Shown here piece after piece: positions 1 through 8,807 of a DNA stretch of 64,000 bases. The stretch's first letter is position 1. The number at the start of each line of letters is the position of its first letter. A program made the translations under genes and the position numbers. The notes beneath the pieces were generated by a model, which worked only from the letters and a program-made list of their open reading frames with translations, searched no databases and was not told the DNA's origin. The DNA is from Rhodococcus sp. KRD197. GTDB taxonomy: Bacteria > Actinomycetota > Actinomycetes > Mycobacteriales > Mycobacteriaceae. Where the stretch lies: positions 153,595 through 217,594 of the forward strand of contig NZ_JABFAO010000004.1 of the NCBI RefSeq assembly GCF_017168235.1, read 5' to 3'.

Positions 1-1
1 C

Positions 2-394
2 GCCCCCGCCCCCGAAAGCGACAGCGAGGACAAGACCGCTGACGACGCCACTGCCGTTGTCGAAGCCGTCACGGATCCCGAAGCCGAACCGGAAGCGGAG
101 AAATCGGACGGTAGCCGGGCGGGCAGGAAGGATGCCGTCAAGCAGTGGCTCGCGCTGCTGGGCCAGGGTGTGATCGCGGTTGTCGTGGGCGCGCTGCTCT
201 TCAAGGGTTTCGAGCGACTCTGGGACATGCTGCCTTGGGTCGCGTTGATTCTGGCCGTCCTGGTGATCGTCGGGCTGGTTGCAATGGTGCGAATTCTGCG
301 TCGGACCGACGACATGTTCAGCATGGTGATTGCGATCGTCGTCGGCGTGTTCGTCACCCTGGGGCCGTTGGCGTTCCAGTTGAGCACAGGCTGA
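2..394 (+). CDS. Membrane protein, C-terminal fragment (Rv0497-like)
   Basis: The frame is open from the window edge, so the start lies outside. The visible 130 residues begin with an acidic, Ala/Glu/Asp-rich stretch, pass through a short basic segment (SRAGRKD), and end in three hydrophobic segments at roughly residues 50-70, 75-97 and 106-127. The likely topology is a disordered cytoplasmic tail followed by membrane helices. In mycobacteria a conserved membrane protein (Rv0497) sits directly before the isomerase-like gene that follows here, which supports the identification by synteny. No enzymatic motif is visible and the function is unknown. It stops 4 nt before the next start, suggesting cotranscription. 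Confidence 0.8.
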   Translation, partial: APAPESDSEDKTADDATAVVEAVTDPEAEPEAEKSDGSRAGRKDAVKQWLALLGQGVIAVVVGALLFKGFERLWDMLPWVALILAVLVIVGLVAMVRILRRTDDMFSMVIAIVVGVFVTLGPLAFQLSTG

Positions 395-398
395 TCGG

Positions 399-1247
399 GT
401 GGCGAACAAGGATGGTCGCGTTGCGGTAGGGCTGTCCACGGCCTCGGTATATCCGCAGAACACCGAGGCCGCTTTTCGCTACGCCGCAGAACTCGGATAC
501 GACGGTGTCGAGTTGATGGTGTGGGCGGAGTCGGTCAGTCAGGATGTCGTCGCAGTCGCCGCGATGGCGCGCAAGTTCGGTGTTCCGGTCCAGGCCATCC
601 ATGCGCCCTGTCTGCTGATCTCGCAGCGAGTGTGGGGTGCCGATCCGGCCGCGAAGCTCGAACGGTCGGTGCAGGCGGCCGAGAAGCTCGGTGCGGGCAC
701 TGTCGTCATTCATCCACCGTTTCGGTGGCAGAAGAAGTACGCCGAAGGCTTCGGCGAGCAGGTAGCGGAGCTCGAGGACCGGTCGGATGTCGTCGTGGCC
801 GTCGAGAACATGTTCCCCATGCGCGCCGACCGATTCTTCGGGCGAAAGGAGGGGTCGGCGGCGAGGTTGCGCAAACGAGGCGGCCCGGGTGCGGCAGTGT
901 CCGCTTTCGCGCCGTCCTACGACCCGACCGATTCCGGTCACGCCCACTACACGCTCGACCTCTCGCACACCGCAACCGCGGGTTCGGATGCGGTGGAGAT
1001 GATGAACCGCATGGGCGACGGGTTGGCCCACCTGCATCTCGCGGACGGTAGGGGAGCGTCGGTGGACGAGCACCTCATACCCGGCCACGGAAATCAGCCG
1101 TGCGCCGAGGTGTGTACGGAGCTGAAGCGACGTGGATTCACCGGGCAAGCAGTGGTCGAGATCAACACTCAGAACGCGCGCACGCTCGCCGAGCGCGCGT
1201 CGATGCTCGGGCAGGCTCTGGCTTTCGCTCGGGAGTATTTGAACTGA
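399..1247 (+). CDS. Sugar phosphate isomerase/epimerase-like TIM-barrel protein (Rv0498-like)
   Basis: A 282-residue protein starting at GTG, 4 nt after the upstream stop. It has the pattern of the xylose-isomerase-like TIM barrel (AP endonuclease 2 family): a G-L-S-T-A first strand, HPPFRWQ near residue 106, VAVENMFPM near 131, LDLSHTATAG near 187 and HLHLADGRG near 209, with His/Glu/Asp residues in the places where family members bind a divalent metal. The substrate cannot be read from the sequence. Position before the MerR/thioesterase pair and proC matches Rv0498 in mycobacteria. Cytoplasmic, no signal peptide. Confidence 0.8.
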   Translation: MANKDGRVAVGLSTASVYPQNTEAAFRYAAELGYDGVELMVWAESVSQDVVAVAAMARKFGVPVQAIHAPCLLISQRVWGADPAAKLERSVQAAEKLGAGTVVIHPPFRWQKKYAEGFGEQVAELEDRSDVVVAVENMFPMRADRFFGRKEGSAARLRKRGGPGAAVSAFAPSYDPTDSGHAHYTLDLSHTATAGSDAVEMMNRMGDGLAHLHLADGRGASVDEHLIPGHGNQPCAEVCTELKRRGFTGQAVVEINTQNARTLAERASMLGQALAFAREYLN

Positions 1248-1327
1248 CGCCTGGCGGGGCACGTTCTTCGATGCGCTAAAGTCTTTCGGATACCTTCGCT
1301 ATCCAATTTGGCCGTCAGGGGGCTTGC

Positions 1328-1975
1328 ATGCGCGTATCCGAGCTCGTTGCCGAATCCGGCGTTCCTCTCGCGACCGTCAAGTACTACCTACGCGAGGGTC
1401 TGCTCATGCCCGGCGTAGCCACCAGCGCGACGCAGGCGAGCTACGGCGACGCGCACCTCGAACGACTGGCGCTGATCAAGGCGCTCGCAGGAGCCGGTCT
1501 GCCGATCGACCGCATTCGAACCGTGCTCGCGCTGATCGAGCACCCCGAATGCTCGCTGTTCGAGTCTCTGGGCCGCGCCATCGCAGCGCTGCCGCCCTAC
1601 CTCGACGAGGCGACGTCGGCGGAGTTCCCGCGGGCAGAAGCGGCGCTCGACAAGCTCGGTCAGGTGTTCGACCCGCGGTTCGTCGCGGTGGCACAACTCG
1701 AGCGAGCTCTCCGGGCGGCAGAGGATGTGGGTATCCCCATGACGGACGAGCGGCTCGAGGTGTACGGGCGACACATCCGCGGTATCGCCGAATACGACCT
1801 CGCGCTGATGCCTGCGAGCGTCGAGGACGCCGTCCCGTACGCCGTCCTCGGCACGGCCATCTACGAGCCGATCATCACCGCGTTGCGACGCCTGGCCCAC
1901 CAGGACATCGCATCTCCTTCCAATCACCCCCACGACCACCCTCATGACGAGGTCGACGAAAGGCACGAGCAATGA
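1328..1975 (+). CDS. MerR-family transcriptional regulator
   Basis: A 215-residue protein with an N-terminal winged HTH of the MerR type: MRVSELVAESGVPLATVKYY followed by LREGLLMPG and a helix rich in leucine (LERLALIKALAGAGLPIDRI). The C-terminal ~130 residues form an effector or dimer domain without a recognisable metal-binding cysteine pair, so a non-metal ligand is more likely. The tail is His/Asp rich (HPHDHPHDEVDERHEQ). ATG start after a G-rich SD (caggggg). Its stop overlaps the next start (ATGA), so it is translationally coupled to the thioesterase-like gene, which may be its regulatory partner. Confidence 0.85.
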   Translation: MRVSELVAESGVPLATVKYYLREGLLMPGVATSATQASYGDAHLERLALIKALAGAGLPIDRIRTVLALIEHPECSLFESLGRAIAALPPYLDEATSAEFPRAEAALDKLGQVFDPRFVAVAQLERALRAAEDVGIPMTDERLEVYGRHIRGIAEYDLALMPASVEDAVPYAVLGTAIYEPIITALRRLAHQDIASPSNHPHDHPHDEVDERHEQ

Positions 1976-2826
1976 CCAGCCCCTTCCGCGCCGCCACGAC
2001 AGTGCAGACGGTCGAGCGAACCGAGCTGGAAGGCTCCTATTCAGCCGTCATCGGCTCCACCTGGACCATCGGATCCAAGGTGCACGGTGGGACCATGCTC
2101 GCCGTCTGCGCTGCAGCCGCGAAAGCACAACTCGGTGAAGGCGCCGGCGACGCTGCATCAGACGCCGCAGTACAGCCTCTCGCAGTCAGCGTCACCTACC
2201 TCAATGCGCCCGACCCAGGTGAAGTGGCGCTGACCGCCATCGTCCGCAAGCGGGGCAAGCGGGTCTCGCACGTCGATGTCGAAATGACCCAGGGGGAGCG
2301 CGTCGCAGTCCGGGCCGTGGTCACTCTCGGACGGCCGGATGTCGAGGCCCCGCGGCACGAGGTTGCCTCCTCGCTTGCATCCATGCCCGCGGAACCGCCC
2401 GCCGACGCCCACGTGATCGGCGGCGACCATCCGATGGCGTCGGTCGTGCACGTCTCCCAGGGCTGCGACATGAGAATCGATCCATCGTCCGCGCACTTCC
2501 TGTCGGGCCGCCACGGCGAACTCGAGGTGCGGATGTGGGTGCGCCCGTACGCCGGGGATTCCGCCGATCCGGATACCGCCGTGTACTTCGCGCTGATGAC
2601 GGGCGACATCTCGGCGCCGGTGACGATGAACCGCGGCATGTTCGGGTGGGCACCGACGGTGCAGTTGACGACCTATCTACGCAAGCTGCCTGCTCCCGGC
2701 TGGCTTCGTGTCGCGGCCAGCAGCACGCTCATCGGCGACACCTGGTTCGAGGAGGACCATCTTGTCCTCGACTCGACCGGAGCGGTCGTCGTGCAGAGTC
2801 GACAGCTGGCGATGGTGCCGAGGTAG
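1972..2826 (+). CDS. Acyl-CoA thioesterase-like double hot-dog protein (Rv0499-like)
   Basis: A 284-residue protein resembling the TesB-like thioesterase families of actinobacteria: N-terminal half with GSKVHGGTMLAVCAAAA, then a beta-rich core (SVTYLNAPDPGEVALTA), a second half with HFLSGRHGELEVRMWVRP and a C-terminal ATG-rich strand. Two hot-dog halves are inferred from the repeated strand-helix pattern and the length. The ATG overlaps the MerR gene by 4 nt. It would hydrolyse acyl-CoA in the cytoplasm; the chain-length preference is unknown. Same position as Rv0499, just before proC. Confidence 0.7.
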   Translation: MTSPFRAATTVQTVERTELEGSYSAVIGSTWTIGSKVHGGTMLAVCAAAAKAQLGEGAGDAASDAAVQPLAVSVTYLNAPDPGEVALTAIVRKRGKRVSHVDVEMTQGERVAVRAVVTLGRPDVEAPRHEVASSLASMPAEPPADAHVIGGDHPMASVVHVSQGCDMRIDPSSAHFLSGRHGELEVRMWVRPYAGDSADPDTAVYFALMTGDISAPVTMNRGMFGWAPTVQLTTYLRKLPAPGWLRVAASSTLIGDTWFEEDHLVLDSTGAVVVQSRQLAMVPR

Positions 2827-2858
2827 CGCCAGCCGGAGCCACATCTAGGCTTGGGCGC

Positions 2859-3674
2859 ATGACGAGAATTGCTGTAATCGGAGGCGGACGAATCGGCGAG
2901 GCGCTCATCGCCGGACTGCTCGAATCGGGACATGCCGTGCGCGACCTGGTGGTGGCCGAGAAGTACCAGTCGCGCGCCGCCGAGTTGGCGTCGACCTTCG
3001 GAATCCTGACGGCGAGCATCGCGGATGCAGCAGAGAACGCCGATGTCATCGTCGTGGCAGTCAAGCCCAGCGATGTCGATTCCGTTGTCACCGAAATTGC
3101 CAAGATCGACCTGGACGGAGAGCAGGAGCAGCTGATCGTGTCCCTCGCCGCGGGTGTTCCGACGTCGAAGTTCGAGCCGAAGCTGCCCGCGGGCTTCCCC
3201 GTGGTCCGGGTCATGCCGAACACCCCGATGCTCGTGGGCGAGGGCGTCAGCGTTCTAGCGCCCGGGAAGTACGCCAAGGCCGAACACATCGAACTCGTGC
3301 GGACGATTCTGTCTTCGGTCGGCAAGGTGGTGACGGTGAAGGAGCATCAGCTCGACGCGGTTACCGCGGTCTCGGGTTCGGGGCCGGCCTATTTCTTCCT
3401 CGTCGCGGAGGCCATGATCGACGCCGGTGTTGCGCTCGGGCTCAGGCGCGATATCGCCTCTGCGCTCGTCGTGCAGACAATGATCGGCTCCGGCGTGATG
3501 ATGGATCGCTCCGATGAGACTCCGACCGAGCTTCGGTATGCCGTGACGTCCCCGGGTGGGACCACCGCCGCTGCGGTCCGAAAACTGGAACAAAACGGGC
3601 TCCGAACAGCGTTTTTCGATGCTTTGGATGCCGCGAAGGCCCGGTCTACTGAGATGGGCGTCACAGCAGAATAA
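2859..3674 (+). CDS. proC: Pyrroline-5-carboxylate reductase
   Basis: A 271-residue enzyme for the last step of proline synthesis, reducing pyrroline-5-carboxylate with NAD(P)H. The Rossmann motif VIGGGRIGEALIAGL is at the N-terminus, followed by VVAVKPSDV near residue 65, VRVMPNTPMLVGEG near 115 and the family signature region SGSGPAYFFLVAEAM near 170, with SPGGTTAAAVRKLE near 230. Start ATG at 2859 was chosen because the Rossmann strand begins right there; the frame is open further upstream but that stretch lies over the preceding gene. It is a single-gene unit about 32 nt behind the thioesterase. Confidence 0.95.
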   Translation: MTRIAVIGGGRIGEALIAGLLESGHAVRDLVVAEKYQSRAAELASTFGILTASIADAAENADVIVVAVKPSDVDSVVTEIAKIDLDGEQEQLIVSLAAGVPTSKFEPKLPAGFPVVRVMPNTPMLVGEGVSVLAPGKYAKAEHIELVRTILSSVGKVVTVKEHQLDAVTAVSGSGPAYFFLVAEAMIDAGVALGLRRDIASALVVQTMIGSGVMMDRSDETPTELRYAVTSPGGTTAAAVRKLEQNGLRTAFFDALDAAKARSTEMGVTAE

Positions 3675-3801
3675 AAATTCAATTGCCTACACCCGTCGCA
3701 GTAACCCCATTGGTCCCGCTAAGCTCATAGGTAGCACGTGCGTGTCTGTTCGGCAGGAGGGGAAGCCTGCCGCGCGAGACGTGCCGGAGGTAAGTGGATT
3801 G

Positions 3802-4038
3802 ATGGCGCCTGCAAACAAGTCGTCCAAGGGTTCGTCCCCGGACGGTCAGCCAGCGATAGCTGGAACGCAATTCCTCACAGTGGCCGAAGTGGCATCGCTG
3901 ATGAGGGTGTCCAAGATGACTGTGTACCGCCTGGTGCACAGCGGAGAATTGCCCGCGGTACGAGTGGGTCGATCGTTTCGTGTACACGCCAAGGCTGTGC
4001 ACGACTACCTCGAGACCTCGTACTTCGACGCGGGCTGA
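3802..4038 (+). CDS. Excisionase-family DNA-binding protein (Rv0500A-like)
   Basis: A 78-residue protein with an Xis/MerR-like winged HTH: FLTVAEVASLMRVSKMTVYR followed by LVHSGELPAVRVGRSFRVHA, the typical helix-turn-helix plus wing. A Ser/Pro-rich N-terminal ~25 residues precede it. The ATG is preceded by GGAGGTAAG; in-frame GTG (3781) or TTG (3799) starts are possible. Despite the family name no phage genes surround it: the same small gene follows proC in mycobacteria, so it is a resident chromosomal regulator. Its target is unknown. Confidence 0.85.
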   Translation: MAPANKSSKGSSPDGQPAIAGTQFLTVAEVASLMRVSKMTVYRLVHSGELPAVRVGRSFRVHAKAVHDYLETSYFDAG

Positions 4039-4246
4039 GTAGCGCACAGATAACGACGAGCGAAGTCGAGCCGGTTTCGTGGATCGCTGTCCGCCCCGGT
4101 AGGGTGGTACTTCGTCGTGCCGAACATCAGGCGTGCTCGAACGTCGTCGTCGGCGTTCGAGTCGAGCGAAGTGCGAGGCTGCCAGGTAGGCGTACGCAAC
4201 TTCGCGTGCGCGAAAACGCTAGAGAAGAACGTGAGGAACACCCGCT

Positions 4247-4348
4247 ATGGGTTCAGTGATCAAGAAGCGTCGCAAGCGCATGTCGAAGAAGAAGCACCGC
4301 AAGCTGCTTCGTCGCACGAGGGTCCAGCGCAGGAAACTCGGCAAATAG
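4247..4348 (+). CDS. Ribosomal mini-protein bS22 (AURKAIP1/COX24-like)
   Basis: A 33-residue extremely basic protein ([19 protein letters not shown], then [14 protein letters not shown]), too short for ordinary ORF cut-offs. Actinobacterial ribosome structures contain a 33-aa small-subunit protein of this composition, bS22, near the decoding centre, and the same ORF (Rv0500B) lies between the excisionase-like gene and the epimerase in mycobacteria. Half the residues are Lys or Arg, consistent with burial in rRNA. It is followed 42 nt downstream by a strong terminator, so it forms its own transcription unit end. Confidence 0.9.
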
Positions 4349-4390
4349 AGCTACTCGGCCGGTAGGGCCGTTTCGGCCACCGTGCCATTT

Positions 4391-4428
4391 CGAAAAGTCC
4401 GTCACCCTTAGTGGTGACGGACTTTTCG
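4391..4428 (+). terminator. Strong intrinsic terminator hairpin after bS22
   Basis: Perfect 16-bp inverted repeat, arms 4391-4406 and 4413-4428, with a 6-nt loop (cttagt). The descending arm ends in ACTTTTCG, supplying a short T tract. It would end transcription from the bS22 gene before the epimerase operon. Confidence 0.85.
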
Positions 4429-4562
4429 TGTCTCTGCGACCAGATGTATCTGTGGTCTTGTATACGCACATATCCTTCCTGCACAGAGTGCCTTTTCGAG
4501 TCCGCTCGCATCTCGGTGGTATTCCAGTAAGCTGCAGTTTGCGGCCATCTACGGGGGTGTGA

Positions 4563-5660
4563 GTGAACTCGAACGAGCGGGGCGTGGCGGTGCCTCAAGT
4601 CGTCCTGGTGACGGGAGCCAGCCGCTTTTTGGGCGGCTACCTCGTTACCCGTTTGGCTCAGAACCCGGCCATCGAACGGGTCATCGCTGTGGACTCCTGT
4701 TCACCGAGCAAGGATCTCCTGCGCCGCATGGGCCGAGCAGAATTCGTTCGTGCAGACATCCGCAATCCCCTGATCGGCAAGGTCATCAGAAATGCAGGCG
4801 TCGACACTGTCGTGCACGCTGCCACCATCACCAAGCCGCCGAGGTCCGGTGGCCGCGCCACGATGAAGGATCTCAACGTCATCGGTGCGATGCAGCTGTT
4901 CGCGGTGTGCCAGAAGGCGCCCACGGTGCGCAAGGTGGTGCTGCGGTCCTCGTCGTCGGTGTACGGATGCAGCGCCAAGGATCCGGTCAAGTTCACCGAG
5001 GAAATGAGTGCCCGACGCCCACCGTCGGGAGCTTTCGCACGCGACACCATCGACATCGAGGGCTATATCCGCGGCATGGGACGTCGTCGACCGGACATCG
5101 CTGTCTCGATTCTGCGCATGGCGCCCCTGATCGGGCCGCGGCTCAACGGGACGATTTCTCGCTACATGACGTCTCCGTTGATCCCCAGCATCGTGGGCCG
5201 CGACGCCCGCATGCAGTTGCTGCACGAGGAGGATGCGCTCGCCGCGCTCGAGCGGGCAACCGTCAGCGGGCCCGCGGGCACGTTCAACGTCGGCGCCGAC
5301 GGCACCGTCATGCTGTCCCAGGCTATCCGCAGAGCAGGACGTATCGAAGTACCGGTCCCGTTCGCCCTGTTCAAGAGCGTCGGCAGAGCGTTGATGGGCG
5401 GGATGATGCGCGAGTTCACCACCGAACAGTTGGACTACTTCCACTTCGGCTGCGGCCTGGACACCACACGTATGAAATCGGATCTCGGGTTCGAACCCCG
5501 ATGGACCACCGTTCAGGCCTTCGACGACTTCGTGCGCGGAGCTGCGCTTCGCCCGGTGCTTCGCACCGAGTGGATCGACTCGGTGGAGAGCCGTTTGCTC
5601 TCGGCTGTCGACGCGACCGCAGGACTCGCATCCGCTGCGACATCAGGATGGAAGAGGTGA
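4563..5660 (+). CDS. NAD-dependent epimerase/dehydratase (Rv0501/GalE2-like)
   Basis: A 365-residue short-chain dehydrogenase of the extended type. VVLVTGASRFLGGYLVTRL is the nucleotide-binding motif (a TGxxxxxGxxL variant), then VIAVDSCSP at the end of beta-2, VVHAATITKPP near residue 85 and a LRSSSSVYGCSAKDP segment near 125. The usual catalytic YxxxK is not obvious: the region reads RDTIDIEGYIRGM, so the Lys appears replaced, which hints that it may not be a classical UDP-sugar epimerase. GTG start just after the intergenic terminator region; its TGA overlaps the acyltransferase start region, so the two are probably coupled. Confidence 0.8.
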   Translation: MNSNERGVAVPQVVLVTGASRFLGGYLVTRLAQNPAIERVIAVDSCSPSKDLLRRMGRAEFVRADIRNPLIGKVIRNAGVDTVVHAATITKPPRSGGRATMKDLNVIGAMQLFAVCQKAPTVRKVVLRSSSSVYGCSAKDPVKFTEEMSARRPPSGAFARDTIDIEGYIRGMGRRRPDIAVSILRMAPLIGPRLNGTISRYMTSPLIPSIVGRDARMQLLHEEDALAALERATVSGPAGTFNVGADGTVMLSQAIRRAGRIEVPVPFALFKSVGRALMGGMMREFTTEQLDYFHFGCGLDTTRMKSDLGFEPRWTTVQAFDDFVRGAALRPVLRTEWIDSVESRLLSAVDATAGLASAATSGWKR

Positions 5661-5665
5661 ACGAG

Positions 5666-6763
5666 GTGGCGAAGGTGATTCCCTTGCACGGCACCGGTTC
5701 CGGTCGCCCCCGTCCCGACCGCAAGGCTGCCGACCACAAGCGTTCCGACCAGAAGCGTTCCCACCAGAACGGTGACGACCGGAGCAACGCGGACGCGAGC
5801 CGCAGTAGGCATCCGTCCTCGTTCGCGGAGCCGACGCAGCTGATCCCGCCGACGGGGACGGCTTCGGAGGTCACTGCGTCGCCTGCGTCGGCAGATCCCT
5901 CCCAGGTCGATGCGGTCAAGGCCAAGATCGTCGAGCAGATCGCCGGCACGGCGGAGTTTCTCCGACGCAGACTTGCCGGCGACTACACCGTCGACGAGTT
6001 CGGCTACGACCCGCACTTCGCCGACGCGGTGTGGCTGCCGCTGCTTCGCCCGCTGTTCGACACGTGGTTCAGGGTCGAAGTCAAAGGTGTCGAGAACATC
6101 CCGAACGACGGCGGCGCACTCGTCGTCGCCAATCATGCGGGAGTGATACCCGTCGACGCACTGATGACGTCGGTCGCTGTCCGCGATCACCATCCGGCGA
6201 ATCGTCCACTTCGAATGTTGGCCGCCGACATGGCATTCGAGATGCCCGGCGTCGGTACCATCGCGCGCAAAGCCGGGCACACGCTGGCCTGCAACCCTGA
6301 TGCCGAGCGTCTACTGCGGATGGGCGAACTCGCTGCGGTGTTCCCGGAGGGATTCAAGGGGATCGGTAAACCGTTCAGTGAGAGATACAAGCTGCAGCGG
6401 TTCGGCCGTGGCGGCTTCGTGTCCGCGGCCTTGAAGACCGGCGCGCCCATCATTCCGTGCTCCATCGTCGGCTCCGAGGAGATCTACCCGAAGATCGGCG
6501 ACATCACCCCGCTCGCCAGGTTGATGGGGATGCCCTACTTCCCGGTGACGCCGTTCTTCCCGCATCTCGGTCCGCTCGGCCTGATCCCGCTCCCGTCGAA
6601 GTGGTACATCGAGTTCGGCAAACCCATCCATACCGACTCCTACGATGCGCAGGCATCCGAGGATCCGATGGTGCTGTTCGAGCTCACCGACCATGTGCGC
6701 GAAACCATCCAGCACACCCTGTACCGACTGTTGGCCAAGCGCCGCAACGTCTTTCTCGGCTGA
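5666..6763 (+). CDS. PlsC-like 1-acyl-glycerophosphate acyltransferase family protein (Rv0502-like)
   Basis: A 365-residue protein. Residues 1-80 are low-complexity and charged (Lys/Arg/Asp/His); the rest is the acyltransferase domain, with block VVANHAGVIPVDAL carrying an NHxGxxxxD version of the catalytic HxxxxD motif, AVFPEGFKGIGKP (the glycerophosphate-binding FPEG block) and APIIPCSIVGSEE. It would transfer acyl groups to a lipid acceptor at the membrane face. I chose GTG 5666 because GGAAGAGGTGA lies 5 nt before it; GTG 5657 and ATG 5648 are in-frame alternatives overlapping the epimerase stop. Confidence 0.8.
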   Translation: MAKVIPLHGTGSGRPRPDRKAADHKRSDQKRSHQNGDDRSNADASRSRHPSSFAEPTQLIPPTGTASEVTASPASADPSQVDAVKAKIVEQIAGTAEFLRRRLAGDYTVDEFGYDPHFADAVWLPLLRPLFDTWFRVEVKGVENIPNDGGALVVANHAGVIPVDALMTSVAVRDHHPANRPLRMLAADMAFEMPGVGTIARKAGHTLACNPDAERLLRMGELAAVFPEGFKGIGKPFSERYKLQRFGRGGFVSAALKTGAPIIPCSIVGSEEIYPKIGDITPLARLMGMPYFPVTPFFPHLGPLGLIPLPSKWYIEFGKPIHTDSYDAQASEDPMVLFELTDHVRETIQHTLYRLLAKRRNVFLG

Positions 6764-6780
6764 GAGGTAACCTGGCGACG

Positions 6781-7269
6781 GTGCTGATTCGAGACACCGT
6801 CACCGAGGACCTGCCTGCGATCCTCGACATCCACAACGACGCCATCAGGAACACGACGGCGATCTGGGACGAGACCGAGGTCGGCCTCGACGAACGGATG
6901 GAGTGGCTGAACGGACGCCTACGCGCCGGCAATCCTGTGTTGACGGCAGTGGTCGACGGCCACGTCGCGGGATACGCCTCGTACGCGCAATGGCGTCCGA
7001 AAAGCGGCTACCGGCTCACCGTCGAGCATTCGGTGTATGTCGCCCCGGGATTTCACCGACGTGGCATCGCCAGCGCGTTGCTGACGGAGTTGATCGAGCG
7101 TGCGAGGTCTGCGGGCATCCATGCGCTCGTCGGTGTCATCGAATCACGCAACACCACGTCCATTGCGCTGCACGAGAAACTCGGATTCGTCACCGTCGGT
7201 CAGATGCCCGAGGTGGGTATCAAATTCGGCCGCTGGCTCGACCTGACGCTGATGCAACGCACCCTCTGA
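6781..7269 (+). CDS. GNAT-family N-acetyltransferase (phosphinothricin acetyltransferase-like)
   Basis: A 162-residue acetyltransferase starting at GTG, 17 nt after the acyltransferase, with GAGAGGTAACC as SD. The layout follows the Pat/Bar branch of GNAT: IRDTVTEDLPAILDIHNDAI at the N-terminus, a variable arm ending in WRPKSGYRLTVEHSVYV, then the acetyl-CoA loop GFHRRGIASALLTELIE, and ESRNTTSIALHEKLGFV. Proteins of this branch acetylate small amines such as phosphinothricin or methionine sulfone; the actual substrate here is unknown. Confidence 0.85.
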   Translation: MLIRDTVTEDLPAILDIHNDAIRNTTAIWDETEVGLDERMEWLNGRLRAGNPVLTAVVDGHVAGYASYAQWRPKSGYRLTVEHSVYVAPGFHRRGIASALLTELIERARSAGIHALVGVIESRNTTSIALHEKLGFVTVGQMPEVGIKFGRWLDLTLMQRTL

Positions 7270-7289
7270 CTCGCGAGAAGCTCCGGTGG

Positions 7290-8315
7290 TCAGGAAGCCC
7301 GGCGCCGACCCAACACAGCTGCGAGCCCGCCGCCGACTGCCCCGAGAGCCAATGCCGTGGGCACGCCGATCTTGGCTGCCTTTCGGCCGGTGCGGAAGTC
7401 GCGGATTTCCCAGCCGCGGTTCTTGGCGAGTTCACGCAGATCCGCGTCGGGGTTGACGGCCACGGCCGTGCCCACCAGCGAAAGCATCGGCACGTCGTTG
7501 TGGCTGTCCGAGTAGGCGGTGCACCGCTTGAGGTTGAGACCTTCCCTGACGGCAAGCGTCCGGACGGCGTGTGCCTTGCCCAGGCCGTGCAGGATATCGC
7601 CGACGAGTAGTCCGGTGAATATTCCGTCCTTGCTCTCGGCGACGGTACCGAGGGCTCCGGTGAGTCCGAGGCGGTCGGCGATGATCTGTGCCAGTTCCAG
7701 TGGAGTCGCCGTCACGAGCCACACCTGCTGTCCGGCGTCGAGATGCATCTGCGCCAAAGCCGCTGTGCCGGGCCAGATCTTGTCGGCGATCAATTCGTCG
7801 TAGATCTCTTCGCCGAGTGATCGGAGCTCCGCGGTCGGCCTGCCCTTGATGAAGGAGAGTGCTTTCTCGCGTCCGCTGGCGACGTCCTCGCTGCTCTCCT
7901 TGCCACTGACTCGGAACTTGACCTGTTGCCATGCGAATTGCGCGAGGTCGCCGCTGGTGAAGTACTTGCGGGCGGCCAGGCCGCGGGCGAAGTGGATGAT
8001 GGACGCGCCCTGCACCATAGTGTTGTCCACGTCGAAGAAAGCGGCGGCTGTCAGATCGAGCGGAACCGCGCTTCCGCTCTCGGCGTGGAGCGCGATGGCG
8101 GCGTCGGCACTGGCCTCGCCGGCGACGTTGGCGCGGACCTGCGCGTCGGTCGGTCCGAACGGGTTGCGCAGGCGACGCTTGCGCTGCTTGTCGGCGATCG
8201 GGTCGACGGTGTCGACCATGTCCTCGTCGGGAACGTCCGAAATCGGCAGATCCACCGTCTTTGCGGACTCGTCGGATTCACCGACGACAGGTGTCTCGGA
8301 ACCCCCGTCGCTCAT
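7290..8315 (-). CDS. HAD-IB phosphatase, SerB1-like (Rv0505c-like)
   Basis: A 341-residue HAD hydrolase. All four motifs are visible: [13 protein letters not shown] (nucleophile Asp), WLVTATP, a Lys in [10 protein letters not shown], and [11 protein letters not shown]. An N-terminal ~85-residue charged, probably disordered stretch precedes the domain, and the C-terminus ends in a Gly/Ala-rich hydrophobic segment ([17 protein letters not shown]) that could touch the membrane. Start ATG 8315 is supported by GGAGGTG six bases upstream; the frame is open beyond it. Annotated as SerB1 in mycobacteria, but phosphoserine specificity cannot be shown from motifs alone. Confidence 0.85.
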   Translation of the reverse strand: MSDGGSETPVVGESDESAKTVDLPISDVPDEDMVDTVDPIADKQRKRRLRNPFGPTDAQVRANVAGEASADAAIALHAESGSAVPLDLTAAAFFDVDNTMVQGASIIHFARGLAARKYFTSGDLAQFAWQQVKFRVSGKESSEDVASGREKALSFIKGRPTAELRSLGEEIYDELIADKIWPGTAALAQMHLDAGQQVWLVTATPLELAQIIADRLGLTGALGTVAESKDGIFTGLLVGDILHGLGKAHAVRTLAVREGLNLKRCTAYSDSHNDVPMLSLVGTAVAVNPDADLRELAKNRGWEIRDFRTGRKAAKIGVPTALALGAVGGGLAAVLGRRRAS

Positions 8316-8476
8316 CACGCGCACCTCCATGCTCGAGCACTGGCCCAACCCTAGTCCCTGGACGTTCGCCGCCCTTGCAGGTGGCGCGAAGGCAAGTTGC
8401 TCGCGACCAGGAGAGGGCTGGACCGCACCCCCGCCTGTGACCTTCGTCATATCTGCCGGGGTGCGACAGTGGGGTC

Positions 8477-8758
8477 ATGGAAATTGCCGAACCTTCCGTG
8501 GTTCTTCTCACCCGCGCGGGCTGCCATACATGTGTCGTCGAGTTCGACCGGTTGAAGGCGGTGTGCGCGGAGTTCGGCCTGACACCGACGTCCGTCGATG
8601 TCGACGAGGCTGCCCGTACGACCCCTGACCTGCGCGCAGAGTACGGTGACCGCGTTCCGGTGGTGCTCGTGGACGGCCGCGAACACAGCTATTGGGAGGT
8701 CGACGAAGCTCGGCTCCGGGTCGACCTGGCCGCCCGGAGGGGGCCGAAGAACGTGTGA
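8477..8758 (+). CDS. Glutaredoxin-like thiol-disulfide protein (Rv0508-like)
   Basis: A 93-residue protein with a thioredoxin fold of the glutaredoxin-like DUF836 type: VVLLTRAGCHTCVVEFDRL with a CHTC active-site pair, a central beta strand (PTSVDVDEAARTTPDLR), and the cis-Pro loop RVPVVLVDG. It probably reduces disulfides in the cytoplasm; no signal peptide. It is divergent from the HAD phosphatase and lies upstream of the rex-heme operon, as in mycobacteria. Confidence 0.8.
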   Translation: MEIAEPSVVLLTRAGCHTCVVEFDRLKAVCAEFGLTPTSVDVDEAARTTPDLRAEYGDRVPVVLVDGREHSYWEVDEARLRVDLAARRGPKNV

Positions 8759-8807
8759 TTGCTCTCGCTGCGCAGGTGAGAGGCCCTCTAGCACGCGTGC
8801 AGTGACT

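Noticed and set aside
3802..4038. Excisionase-type gene as a sign of a mobile element
   Set aside because: No integrase, att repeat or base-composition change nearby, and the gene has the same neighbours in mycobacteria.
8436..8451. CRP-like site TGTGACCTTCGTCATA near the glutaredoxin-like gene
   Set aside because: Also 9 of 10 matches, but at a rate compatible with chance and without a second site or other support.
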